Source: Spirochaetales bacterium
GTDB taxonomy: Bacteria > Spirochaetota > Spirochaetia > JABMQR01
Reading direction: 5' to 3'
Assembly: GCA_023139255.1 (NCBI GenBank)
Contig: JAGLNY010000163.1
Span: 1-14,717 of the forward strand
DNA length: 14,717 bases
Shown here: positions 1 through 7,473 of the stretch, one piece after another
How positions within the stretch are numbered: the first letter of the stretch is position 1
Layout: each line of letters starts with the position of its first letter
Made by a program: the position numbers and the translations under genes
The notes under the pieces: generated by a model
The model's database searches: none
Told to the model about the DNA's origin: nothing
Seen by the model: only the letters and a program-made list of their open reading frames with translations

Positions 1-1168
1 TCTCCGGTATCCCGTCTCCCTCTTTCACCCTTGCTCTTCCAGCTGGTTCATAGATAAACCAGTCCGGGTGAAACCCGAAAATATGTTCATACTCCTCCAG
101 CCTATAGGTATAATTTTCAATCTTATTAGATTGCATGAGTGTTAATGTACACCCGCCAAAACCAGGACCAATCATTTTTGACCCAAAACACCCGGATGCT
201 TCCATTGCCCGTTTTGTTAACCAATCCACTTCAGGGCAGGAAACTTCAAATAGATCCCTAAGCCCGATCTGCATACGGTTCATGAGCTTACCATATGTCG
301 AAGCATTTTTATGTTCAAGTGCATGGGCAGCATCTTTTGTTAACCGGCTCTCTTCCAGAACATAATAGCAGAATTTCTTTTGTTCCTCAGGAAGATTTTC
401 TGAGGAGCTTTTCACTTCAGATGCTGATAGTTCCCGGAGTGCCCCCGACCCTACCGGCAGTTTTTCCTTGATCGCCGCAAATCCGGTATGACTTGCCTCC
501 TCACGATACATCACTTCTTCCCGGATTGAGAACGGTGGAATATCGCTTTCTATTATCAGAAATACCGCATCTTTCAGCTGACAAAGGATATAGGAGTAGT
601 CGAGTGAATGGAGATCAAACAATAGTAAATGATCTTTCTTTGCATAGAGCATGGTCATAATATCAACCAATCTCGATTTTGCCTGCATGAATGCAGTCTC
701 TGCAAAATAGATCGACTGTATAAGCTGTGTGTCATCAATAGCAAAATTATGTAATTTCTTCACAGAAATGGCTATAGCTGTACAGAGCGCAGTGGAAGAT
801 TTAAGCCCTACTTTCTGGGGAATAGTTCCTCTAACGGTTATGTTAAGCCCCTTGAACACGTAGTTCCTACGAAATATTTCGTGCAGGACCCCTTTAATAT
901 AGTTTGCCCAACGATCCTCCCGCCTGAATTTGAGATTTGGTATGGTAGTTCTTTTCCGCTCATCAAAATCGACAGAGTAAAAACGAAGAGAGTTGTCCCG
1001 CCGTTTAGATACTGCGATCTCAATTGTCTGTCCCAAAGCCCCGGAGAGTGTGTAACCATCGCATACATCCGAGTACTCACCCATTAGCGTAACTACTCCA
1101 GGAACAGAAACAACAACTCCAGGGAATTCATCGTATTCAGACATATGCAGTTCGGTAATACTGCTCAT
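1..1168 (-). CDS. Galactokinase-family GHMP kinase, 3' end cut by window edge
   Basis: One frame stays open from ATG at 1168 to the left edge (389 codons). The last visible residues already lie past the usual galactokinase C-terminus, so little is missing. The family phosphorylates galactose at C1 in the cytoplasm (Leloir pathway). Visible landmarks are an N-terminal PG-x5-GE-x2-D region (residues 23-34), the GHMP ATP loop GLKSSTAL (121-128), AETAF followed by D169 aligning without gaps to the catalytic Asp, KKDHLLLFD, and the C-terminal GPGFGGC (about 334-340). It is unusual at the sugar site. The catalytic Arg of the PGRVNLIGEHTD signature is Val25, the Asn is Thr27 and the His is Tyr32. 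It may therefore be a divergent galactokinase, a kinase for another sugar, or an inactive paralogue. A G-rich stretch (GGGGG) lies about 6 nt before the ATG. Family membership is certain; substrate is not. Confidence 0.85.
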   Translation of the reverse strand, partial: MSSITELHMSEYDEFPGVVVSVPGVVTLMGEYSDVCDGYTLSGALGQTIEIAVSKRRDNSLRFYSVDFDERKRTTIPNLKFRREDRWANYIKGVLHEIFRRNYVFKGLNITVRGTIPQKVGLKSSTALCTAIAISVKKLHNFAIDDTQLIQSIYFAETAFMQAKSRLVDIMTMLYAKKDHLLLFDLHSLDYSYILCQLKDAVFLIIESDIPPFSIREEVMYREEASHTGFAAIKEKLPVGSGALRELSASEVKSSSENLPEEQKKFCYYVLEESRLTKDAAHALEHKNASTYGKLMNRMQIGLRDLFEVSCPEVDWLTKRAMEASGCFGSKMIGPGFGGCTLTLMQSNKIENYTYRLEEYEHIFGFHPDWFIYEPAGRARVKEGDGIPE

Positions 1169-1185
1169 GAAAGCCCCCATAAGGA

Positions 1186-1214
1186 ATTGTAGGGCAAATG
1201 AGGATATATTGCAA
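1186..1214 (-). promoter_or_regulatory. Predicted sigma70-type promoter of the galactokinase-like gene
   Basis: On the minus strand, TTGCAA (1214-1209) is separated by 17 nt from TACAAT (1191-1186). The -10 matches the consensus at five of six bases. Transcription would begin only about 10 nt before the ATG at 1168, giving a very short leader. It lies downstream of the 1253-1284 hairpin, so this gene can be transcribed independently of rpmE. Confidence 0.5.
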
Positions 1215-1252
1215 CTGAAACTTAATTTGTGTAAATTCAGCGTGCGCAGCAT

Positions 1253-1284
1253 AAGAAACCCCACACAACCATGCGGGGTTTCTT
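1253..1284 (-). terminator. Intrinsic-terminator-like hairpin after rpmE
   Basis: A perfect 10-bp stem, AAGAAACCCC with GGGGTTTCTT, encloses a 12-nt loop. Read in the minus direction, the GC half of the 3' arm is followed by TTTCTT, which acts as a short U-rich tail. It sits after rpmE and before the promoter of the next gene. Because the stem is symmetrical it could also stop transcription from the plus strand. Confidence 0.6.
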
Positions 1285-1324
1285 TGCTGATTTGCAGCAT
1301 TCCTCAGGAATATTACGTATAGCA

Positions 1325-1369
1325 GAAGTTTCCAAATTTTTTATATCTATAAAATTAATTGGAAACTTC
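1325..1369. repeat. Long imperfect hairpin between rpmE and the kinase gene
   Basis: GAAGTTTCCAA (1325-1335) is the exact reverse complement of TTGGAAACTTC (1359-1369), an 11-bp stem. The AT-rich interior contains AATTTT and AAAATT segments that could extend the pairing with a small bulge. It lies about 40 nt after the rpmE stop in the transcript direction and precedes the 1253-1284 hairpin. It may stabilise the rpmE 3' end or be a first termination signal, but no U-tract follows it. Confidence 0.6.
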
Positions 1370-1371
1370 AA

Positions 1372-1409
1372 ATCTATGTACCCACGGATCTATGTACCCA
1401 TGGATCTAT
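1372..1409. repeat. 16-nt tandem duplication at the rpmE stop codon
   Basis: ATCTATGTACCCACGG (1372-1387) is followed directly by ATCTATGTACCCATGG (1388-1403) and a partial third unit ATCTAT (1404-1409). The units differ at one position. The partial unit contains the rpmE stop codon (TAG on the minus strand, 1408-1406). It looks like a slippage or unequal-crossing duplication. Each full copy carries its own TAG. Confidence 0.85.
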
Positions 1410-1609
1410 TCCTTAATTCCGTATTTCTTCTTAAACCGCTCAACTCTTCCTGCGGTATCTACCAGTTTCTGTTTCCCGGTAAAAAACGGGTGACAAGAAG
1501 AACAGATTTCTACATTGAGATCTCCGGCTGTTGACTGAGTCTCTATCACACTCCCGCATACACAAGTGATTGTTGCTGGTGAATATTTGGGATGTATTCC
1601 CTCTTTCAT
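1406..1609 (-). CDS. rpmE: 50S ribosomal protein bL31, zinc-binding form
   Basis: This 67-residue protein has the usual bL31 length and begins MKEGIHPKY, the typical bL31 start. It is a component of the large ribosomal subunit that helps bridge to the 30S head. Four cysteines in a CxC...CxxC layout (C16, C18, C36, C39) form the zinc site, so this is the C+ form rather than the zinc-independent paralogue. CHPFFTGKQK and the basic tail RVERFKKKYG are characteristic. A strong Shine-Dalgarno (GGAGGAAG) lies just before the ATG. It follows rho in the same direction after a 168-nt gap rich in hairpins, so it is probably controlled separately. Zinc-dependent ribosome remodelling is known for C+ bL31 proteins in other bacteria; no Zur-type site was recognised here. 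Confidence 0.97.
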   Translation of the reverse strand: MKEGIHPKYSPATITCVCGSVIETQSTAGDLNVEICSSCHPFFTGKQKLVDTAGRVERFKKKYGIKE

Positions 1610-1666
1610 AACTTCCTCCAGAATCTATATTGCAATCCACAGCTACGGTTATGTGTTTTTTTACTT

Positions 1667-1737
1667 GTAAAAAACTTCAAAAGTTTTTACTCAATTACAA
1701 TAGAAGTAATTGCATAAGCAATTACAAAAGTTTTTAC
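1667..1737 (-). promoter_or_regulatory. Cluster of overlapping inverted and direct repeats upstream of rpmE
   Basis: Between rho and rpmE several symmetrical elements overlap. GTAATTGC-ATAA-GCAATTAC (1706-1725) is a perfect 8-bp hairpin. CAATTAC (1692-1698) can pair instead with GTAATTG (1706-1712). GTAAAAAACTT (1667-1677) pairs with AAGTTTTTAC (1681-1690) with one bulge. AAAAGTTTTTAC occurs twice, at 1679-1690 and 1726-1737. The mutually exclusive pairings resemble a regulated leader or an operator. L31 leader RNAs are known in other phyla, but whether this is one is inference. I cannot place a convincing promoter here. Confidence 0.5.
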
Positions 1738-1777
1738 GTAAGTAAACACTTCCTTCACAGCAGATTAATTTTTATTT

Positions 1778-3853
1778 TCAAGCTCCCGTATTCATAGATC
1801 CCAGGAACGCTTCATTATTCTTACTTTTCTTCATTCTGTCAATGAGCATTTCGGTCATTTCAATATCTTCGAGAGAATTCATCGCATTTCGCAGAACCCA
1901 CATTTTTGATATCTCATTTTCCTGAAGAAGCAATTCCTCGCGGCGAGTGCCGGATTTCTTGATATTTATTGCGGGGTACAGTCTTCTATCCGCCATCCTG
2001 CGATCCAGGACTATTTCATTGTTACCTGTTCCCTTGAACTCCTCGAAAATAACCTCATCCATTCTTGACCCTGTTTCGATAAGTGCTGTTGCCACTATGG
2101 TAAGACTTCCACCGTGCTCAATGTTCCTGGCTGCACCAAAAAATCTTTTCGGTTTGTGCAGGGCATTTGAATCGACACCACCAGACAGAATCTTTCCGGA
2201 TGTGGGAACTGTCTGGTTATATGCACGTGCCAAACGGGTAATGGAATCAAGCAGGATTACAACATCCCTCTTATGCTCAACTATACGCTTTGCTTTCTCT
2301 ATAACCATTTCAGCAACCGAGACATGCCGTGAAGCCTGTTCATCAAAGGTTGAGGCAATAACCTCCCCTTTTACATTACGGCGCATATCGGTAACTTCTT
2401 CCGGCCGCTCATCAATCAACAGTACTATAAGTTCCACTTCAGGATGATTCTCCGTGATTGAATTCGCGATTTTCTGCAGAAGGATAGTTTTACCGGCACG
2501 CGGGGGAGATACGATAAGTCCTCTCTGCCCTTTACCAATCGGGGCAAACAGATTAATAAGCCTGGTAGATATATCACCCTTCTTGTTTTCCAGGTTTAAC
2601 CGCTCATCTGCATAAAGGGGCGTAAGACTTTCAAAACCCACACGTGTCTGTGCAAAAATCGGATCGTCTTTGTTAACAGCCTCAACTCGAAGCATTGCAA
2701 AAAATCTTTCACCGTCTTTCGGCGGACGGATTTGACCTGCCACTGTATCACCTGTCTTCAGGTTAAAAAGCCTGATTTGTGATGGTGAAATATAAATATC
2801 ATCGGATCCAGGCAGGTAGCTGTTTTGTGGGGACCTGAGGAAACCATACCCATCGGGCAGTATTTCCAGGGAACCATACGCATAAATAACTCCGCCTGAG
2901 CGGGTGTGAGCCTTAAGTATCTCTACAATAACTTCCTGTTTCTTCATAGTAAGGAGAGAATCAACCTGAATTCCCCACTTGTTAGCTTTGTCACGCAGAT
3001 CCGGTACATTCATCGTCGTCAAATCATTTATACTGAGCTTTTCTCCCTGATGTTCAGATGAATAGGAAATTGGGTTGTTTTCCTGATATTCCCGGTTGTC
3101 CCTGTTGTCCCGGTTGTCCCGGTTATTACGGTTGTTCGGTCGCTTTTTATTCTGCTTTCCGCTGTATTTCCCATTATTCCCACGAGCGGACCTGGAAGAA
3201 TACTTAGAATCCTGACGAGATCCTCTGTTTCCGGATATATCAATATTTTTTTCCTCGGTCTCGCTTGTTTTTACAAAAGCAGAGCTGCTCCCGTTGTTTG
3301 ATTTTACTTCTGTCTGTATGGGTACCGGTTTATTGTTTTTCCTGGAAGTTGTATCAAGATCTGTTTCAAGTTTAACATCTTTGCCCGTCTGCGGCAATTG
3401 CACTTTCTCTTTCTGGATCATGTCTGCCGCTGCGGGGTTTGCTTCTTTACTCAAATCTGAAACTTCACTACTACTGGTTTCAGCTTTTATTCCCGGTTCA
3501 ATCTGGTCGAATAATTCAGGATCCTTTTTCTCTTTCTTTGCTCTTCTTTTCCTGGCAGGAGCTTTCTTTGGGGAGAAGAGCTTCGGTTTAGCAGTGAACT
3601 TCGGCTCTTCCTCAGTTCCCGTACCAGCAATTTCTTCCTGGCTGTCAGACTCAATTACACGTTCAACTTTTACTTTCCGTTTTGCCTTTTTCTTTGCAAC
3701 AACTTTCTTCTTTATTGTCTCAACGGCTTCTGCACTTTCTTGGGCGGCAGAAGGTTTCCCTTCAAGGTTGTTACTTATCGGTGTTTGAGGCTGTTCAGCA
3801 GATGCTTCCACAGTTTTCTCAGACACTTCAACCCCATTCATTTCTGATGACAT
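1778..3853 (-). CDS. rho: Transcription termination factor Rho with a long disordered N-terminal extension
   Basis: Rho is a hexameric RNA-dependent ATPase that ends untranslated transcripts. The C-terminal ~420 residues are canonical: Rho N-terminal helical domain (about 273-320), OB/cold-shock RNA-binding fold with DGYGFLR (about 321-396), Walker A PPRAGKT with K455, and Walker B VVILLD ending at D536. The first ~270 of 691 residues are an extra low-complexity region, compared with a 419-residue E. coli Rho. It has acidic stretches, a Lys-rich patch (48-63) and an Arg/Asn/Gly-rich segment with three consecutive Arg-Asp-Asn units (245-253). I start at ATG 3853 because TGGAG lies 6-7 nt before it. 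A GTG four codons upstream (3865) has no well-placed ribosome site. It follows cinA after a 236-nt gap with no clear promoter and precedes rpmE. Confidence 0.97.
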   Translation of the reverse strand: MSSEMNGVEVSEKTVEASAEQPQTPISNNLEGKPSAAQESAEAVETIKKKVVAKKKAKRKVKVERVIESDSQEEIAGTGTEEEPKFTAKPKLFSPKKAPARKRRAKKEKKDPELFDQIEPGIKAETSSSEVSDLSKEANPAAADMIQKEKVQLPQTGKDVKLETDLDTTSRKNNKPVPIQTEVKSNNGSSSAFVKTSETEEKNIDISGNRGSRQDSKYSSRSARGNNGKYSGKQNKKRPNNRNNRDNRDNRDNREYQENNPISYSSEHQGEKLSINDLTTMNVPDLRDKANKWGIQVDSLLTMKKQEVIVEILKAHTRSGGVIYAYGSLEILPDGYGFLRSPQNSYLPGSDDIYISPSQIRLFNLKTGDTVAGQIRPPKDGERFFAMLRVEAVNKDDPIFAQTRVGFESLTPLYADERLNLENKKGDISTRLINLFAPIGKGQRGLIVSPPRAGKTILLQKIANSITENHPEVELIVLLIDERPEEVTDMRRNVKGEVIASTFDEQASRHVSVAEMVIEKAKRIVEHKRDVVILLDSITRLARAYNQTVPTSGKILSGGVDSNALHKPKRFFGAARNIEHGGSLTIVATALIETGSRMDEVIFEEFKGTGNNEIVLDRRMADRRLYPAINIKKSGTRREELLLQENEISKMWVLRNAMNSLEDIEMTEMLIDRMKKSKNNEAFLGSMNTGA
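3091..3126 (-). repeat. Tandem 9-nt repeat coding for Arg-Asp-Asn units in rho
   Basis: Four head-to-tail 9-nt units (plus-strand cccggttgt, ccctgttgt, cccggttgt, cccggttat) lie inside the N-terminal extension of rho and encode the RDN repeats around residues 242-254. Because the unit is a multiple of three, copy-number change would keep the frame. The DNA repeat is close to perfect, so it could vary in length between strains. Confidence 0.85.
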
Positions 3854-4089
3854 TAAATTCTCCACGTATTTATTTTTTCCTGTATGGCTGGATTATTTCC
3901 ACATAATACATACATATATTCAATCATATTCATCATTAAGCGTGCACCATAACACAGTGGTTGATTTCTGTTTAACTTCGGTAGCCCTGTATTGAATACA
4001 CAAATCTGTTAAGATTCTAGAAAGAATTCAGTATGTTTTTGTTGATTCATTTTATATCTGGATAATGTTTTTGAAACATTTCAGGCTCT

Positions 4090-5364
4090 TTAAATATATT
4101 GCCACTTATCCACTATGTCAAGCGGTTCTTTCCCCCTTATGAAATTATCAAGCAGCAAAAGTGCTGACAATGCTGCGCGATGCCGTACTGAACCCCGGCT
4201 GTATGCATTAAATTGTATCCTGACAGCAGTAGATTTACGATCTGTTGATGCAAAACCAAACCACACAGTCCCGACAGGTTTTTCCGGAGTCCCGCCTTCC
4301 GGTCCGGCTATACCGGAAATGCTATATGCAGCATCAGATCCTGATATGTGCAATATTCGCTCAGCCATAGCAAGAGCCGTCTCACAAGAGACTGCCCCAT
4401 GCTGCTCTAAGCTTTTCCCTGAAATCTGAAGCAGGCGCTCTTTTGCACTATCATGATAGGTTACTGCCGTACCCCAGAACCAGTATGAGCTTCCCGGGAT
4501 ATCCGTTAATATTTTAGAAACCAGACCTCCGGTACAAGACTCAGCCCCGGCAATCATCATCCCCTGTTCCTTCAAATACAAAATCAGTGATTCATAAGGC
4601 ATCCCGTCGCCAGGAAATACCAGTTCCGGACCAAGATAGCCCCTGATTTTCTCCAGCATACGATTTCTATCCTCGTTGCTGCCGCTTTTCAAGTAGAGGC
4701 TAATCCTGAGCTGTTGGATTCTGGTTCCCCACTCTACTCCCGGAACAGCACACACACGGCACGCCTCTTCCAGATGAGATTCAGGAATAAGGAAAATTGA
4801 TGCCTCAGTTCTGCCCTGCTCCTGTGTAATGTTATAAAGCTGTTTAACTATAGGCAGAACACGGTTCAGGAACATTTCCTGCATCTCTACCAGTGGTCCC
4901 GGCATCGAAATTATAACTGTATTTTTCTTTTTTCTACCAATAATTGTGCCGTAAAATCCAGGGGCTGTACCCACAGGGTTTGGGATAATGGAAAACCCAT
5001 CCGGCAAACGTATCTGGTTCAGGTTTGCCTCTCCTGGTTCATTTTTCAGCCTCTTAACGAGCTGTTCCCGGGCATCTTTGTCCTCAACCAGATCCACTCC
5101 CGCAGCATGAGCTATAACACTACGGGTAATATCATCTGTGGTAGGACCAAGCCCGCCTGTAGTAAAAATGATATCAACATTCCCGATAAAATCACTCAAA
5201 ATCCGGCTAATTCCATTGTCATCAGGCACAATAACGATCTGCACAACAGAGAAACCCAATGTTGTCACTTCAGCACTTATCAATCTGGCATGACCATCCT
5301 GTATTATGCCGCGCACCAGTTCGGTTCCGATTATACAGACAGCAGCAGTAAGTTTTTGTCTCAA
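4090..5364 (-). CDS. cinA: CinA-family protein: MoCF-like domain plus nicotinamide-nucleotide amidase domain
   Basis: This 424-residue cytoplasmic protein has the two-domain CinA layout. The N-terminal MoCF_biosynth domain carries IIGTELVRG (11-19) and TGGLGPTTDD (69-78). The C-terminal CinA/PncC domain carries AESCTGG (274-280), VTYHDSAKE and GIAGPEGGTP with KPVG (351-365). The C-terminal family hydrolyses nicotinamide mononucleotide to nicotinate mononucleotide in pyridine nucleotide salvage. The N-terminal domain in homologues has ADP-ribose or coenzyme A pyrophosphatase activity. The start is TTG at 5364, sharing TTGA with the lnt stop and preceded by AAGGA inside the lnt coding end. The family's N-terminus begins right there, so the TTG is well supported and translation is probably coupled to lnt. 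The catalytic Ser in AESCTGG and the downstream Lys are present, so the amidase should be active. Confidence 0.94.
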   Translation of the reverse strand: MRQKLTAAVCIIGTELVRGIIQDGHARLISAEVTTLGFSVVQIVIVPDDNGISRILSDFIGNVDIIFTTGGLGPTTDDITRSVIAHAAGVDLVEDKDAREQLVKRLKNEPGEANLNQIRLPDGFSIIPNPVGTAPGFYGTIIGRKKKNTVIISMPGPLVEMQEMFLNRVLPIVKQLYNITQEQGRTEASIFLIPESHLEEACRVCAVPGVEWGTRIQQLRISLYLKSGSNEDRNRMLEKIRGYLGPELVFPGDGMPYESLILYLKEQGMMIAGAESCTGGLVSKILTDIPGSSYWFWGTAVTYHDSAKERLLQISGKSLEQHGAVSCETALAMAERILHISGSDAAYSISGIAGPEGGTPEKPVGTVWFGFASTDRKSTAVRIQFNAYSRGSVRHRAALSALLLLDNFIRGKEPLDIVDKWQYI

Positions 5365-7028
5365 ATGGATTTCCTTCTTATAATTTTAAGAATTACAGCC
5401 CTGATGAACCCGGCTGCCAGCAGGATTAGGGAAAGTACAATCAATGCTTTGGGAAACCAGTCAATCCATCGGGTATAGAAAGTATCCTTGTACGTATATA
5501 CAGGAACATCAGAAACCATATAACCGACAGTGAATGGTTCCATTATATCGATAATTCTACCGGCAGGATCTATAACACAGGTCATTCCAGAATTGGTCCC
5601 GCGTACCATAGTCCGTCTATTCTCAATTGTCCTGAATGCCGCCATTGCCATGTGCTGCATTTCGGCAGATACTGCACCGGACCAGGAATCATTGGTCATA
5701 TTCACAATGACATCCGCACCTGCTTGTACAAATTCAGCTGATAGATACCCGAAAACATCCTCAAAGCAGATTGGTGTGGAGAAATTCACCCCATCATCTG
5801 TAGTGAAAACTATAGGGATTGTGCCTTTTGTCCAATAATGAAAATCATGTGACAAAAGAAAGGCGTTAAATCTCGGAAAAATATCACCATAAGGAAAGTT
5901 TTCTGTAAAGGGAACCAGATGCTGCTTCCAGTATATCTGTTTAAGCTCGCCGTTCTCATGAAGGATTACTGCATTATGATCTTCCCGATTAAGCGAACCA
6001 TCGCTCAGGACAGGAGGCAGATCAGGATCTTTCAATGTATTGTCATTATTTCCTGTAAGGAGGGGAATGGGTAAATTGTTTGCGAAGTTGATAAATTCCT
6101 GTACCACTTCGTAAGATGCCCGGCTGGTACGGTAATTTGTGTGCCAATAAACCGAGATCACAAACGCGGTTTCTGACCAGATAATGATATCCGGATTTTC
6201 AGCCAGGGCAAGGTTACTCTGTTCCATTAACGTATGAAGATTTTTTTGCCAGTTTGCAATTCCGCCTTCCCAGGAATTAGCATTATGCTGCACAAGGGCT
6301 GTTCTCCACTCCCTGTCTGGCTCCTCATTATTCAGCTCTGCAATTGAGGCAAACCCGAATAGTAACACAGCAATAAAAAGTACAATATAAGCAGCCCAGA
6401 CAACCCGGTATGTTTTTAGAAAGCGGGTAAACCTCTCTCTTTTCCCTGCCAGCCAATCAGCGGCATATCTTGACAGTAATATTGAGGGGAACACTGTCAT
6501 GAGTGTAACACCCCAAATCCCGAAAAATGAGGATATCTGAATAAACGGAATAAATGCATATTGTGAGTATCCGACTATACCATATGGATAACCGACAAAT
6601 CCCAGTGTTTTCAGGTATTCATACGCCACCCATATAATAAGCTGAACCAAAAAACCGTATTTTGAGAACATCTTGTCTGCGGCTTTGAGTATGGGAAAAA
6701 GAATGATCATCTCTGCTCCCATAATCACTGGTGCTATATAGACAGCAAGAGGATGAAAACTTGAAAGCCAGTAGTTGAAAAAGGTATAGAAAACGAATCC
6801 GAAAAGGAAACCGTAGAAGGGAGTTCTTGCCCATCCCGTATTCCTTATAACGGCGAACATGGGTATTAGTGCAAAAAAACCGAGGAACCCTATTCCATTA
6901 TCTGATATAAAACCCGGGAACGATCCGGAAAAGACCAGTGCTGATAAGAGCAGTAAAACGACCTCTATGACGATAGTCACGAGGCCGCTGTGTTTTTTTT
7001 CAATCATTCGATAGTTTTGTTGTGTCAT
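5361..7028 (-). CDS. lnt: Apolipoprotein N-acyltransferase
   Basis: Lnt adds the third acyl chain to the N-terminal cysteine of lipoproteins in the inner membrane, the last step of lipoprotein maturation. The 555-residue protein has about seven hydrophobic segments in the first 230 residues, a periplasmic nitrilase-like domain and one C-terminal membrane segment (about 527-548). The Glu-Lys-Cys triad is complete: E286 in IIIWSETAF, K368 in YWKQHLVPFTE and C421 in PICFED. MTNDSW (444-449) and RGTNSGMT are also typical. It is slightly longer than the ~510-residue E. coli enzyme. The ATG at 7028 lies 24 nt after the hup stop with only a weak ribosome site (a second Met, residue 8, is no better). 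The 3' end overlaps cinA by 4 nt. Its presence indicates a diderm envelope with triacylated lipoproteins. Confidence 0.96.
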   Translation of the reverse strand: MTQQNYRMIEKKHSGLVTIVIEVVLLLLSALVFSGSFPGFISDNGIGFLGFFALIPMFAVIRNTGWARTPFYGFLFGFVFYTFFNYWLSSFHPLAVYIAPVIMGAEMIILFPILKAADKMFSKYGFLVQLIIWVAYEYLKTLGFVGYPYGIVGYSQYAFIPFIQISSFFGIWGVTLMTVFPSILLSRYAADWLAGKRERFTRFLKTYRVVWAAYIVLFIAVLLFGFASIAELNNEEPDREWRTALVQHNANSWEGGIANWQKNLHTLMEQSNLALAENPDIIIWSETAFVISVYWHTNYRTSRASYEVVQEFINFANNLPIPLLTGNNDNTLKDPDLPPVLSDGSLNREDHNAVILHENGELKQIYWKQHLVPFTENFPYGDIFPRFNAFLLSHDFHYWTKGTIPIVFTTDDGVNFSTPICFEDVFGYLSAEFVQAGADVIVNMTNDSWSGAVSAEMQHMAMAAFRTIENRRTMVRGTNSGMTCVIDPAGRIIDIMEPFTVGYMVSDVPVYTYKDTFYTRWIDWFPKALIVLSLILLAAGFIRAVILKIIRRKSI

Positions 7029-7052
7029 ACAAAAATTATTTTTTCTGAATTA

Positions 7053-7355
7053 TTATTTCCTGAGATTCCATGATATGTCTTTCAACTCTTTCCCAGGTCG
7101 AAAAACAGCAACCCCATGCGTGGCTACGGAAACACTCTCACCGGTTTTTGGGTTTCTGGCTTTTTCCCGTCCCTTCCTGGTTTTGATCTCGAAAGTTCCA
7201 AATCCCCGCAGTTCAATTACACGGTCATTTGCAAGTCCTTCTTTAAACTGTAGGAAAACTTCATCAATGATCTGATGAACATCAAAACGATTCAAATCAA
7301 GCTTCTCATGAATTCTATCTATCAGTTCAGCTTTTGTTAATTTACGGGATGCCAT
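7053..7355 (-). CDS. hup: HU/IHF-family nucleoid DNA-binding protein
   Basis: This 100-residue protein is a small basic dimeric DNA-bending protein of the nucleoid. It has the helical N-terminal dimerisation region (TKAELIDRIHEKL) and the GFGTFEIKTRKGREKARNP beta arm with the RNPKTGE tip that inserts in the minor groove. It closes with the typical FRPGKELKD. The length is close to the ~90-residue family norm, with a short C-terminal addition. AAAGGAGG a few nt before the ATG is one of the strongest ribosome sites in the window. It is first in the likely hup-lnt-cinA unit. HU and IHF subunits cannot be separated from sequence alone; an HU-type homodimer is the simplest reading. Confidence 0.95.
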   Translation of the reverse strand: MASRKLTKAELIDRIHEKLDLNRFDVHQIIDEVFLQFKEGLANDRVIELRGFGTFEIKTRKGREKARNPKTGESVSVATHGVAVFRPGKELKDISWNLRK

Positions 7356-7401
7356 AACCCCTCCTTTATCGGCCTTTGTTCCTGATTCAGAAGTGGATAT
7401 T

Positions 7402-7430
7402 TACATATCATTCCCTCAGAATCCTGACAA
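7402..7430 (-). promoter_or_regulatory. Possible promoter of hup-lnt-cinA
   Basis: On the minus strand TTGTCA (7430-7425; five of six consensus bases) is 17 nt from TATGTA (7407-7402; three of six). The start point would fall about 40 nt before the hup ATG. The weak -10 keeps confidence low. Confidence 0.3.
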
Positions 7431-7473
7431 TTTCTCATGCCCGGCTGCTGCTAAAATCCCGGGAAACTGGCAA

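Noticed and set aside
838..1080. Small minus-strand frame inside the kinase gene
   Set aside because: A different frame from the continuous GHMP kinase reading, with no homology.
1440..1640. 66-codon frame overlapping rpmE
   Set aside because: Out of frame with bL31 and begins in its leader; a shadow.
1947..2447. 166-codon plus-strand frame
   Set aside because: Antisense to the highly conserved ATPase core of rho; a shadow frame.
3091..3126. Possible CRISPR-like array
   Set aside because: 9-nt units without spacers, in frame in rho; a coding microsatellite.
3294..3788. 164-codon plus-strand frame
   Set aside because: Lies antisense within the low-complexity part of rho. Its Phe/Ser-rich translation is the mirror of the Lys/Glu codons, and it has no ribosome site or family match.
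3854..3865. GTG start for rho four codons upstream
   Set aside because: No ribosome site at a useful distance, whereas GGAG is well placed for ATG 3853.
4064..4080. Hairpin AATGTTT-TTG-AAACATT after cinA as a terminator
   Set aside because: Only 7 AT-rich base pairs and no U-tract on the minus strand.
3854..4089. Promoter for rho in the cinA-rho gap
   Set aside because: Several AT-rich -10-like words occur (for example TATAAA, TATTAT), but none has a TTGACA-like partner at 16-18 nt, so I do not annotate one.
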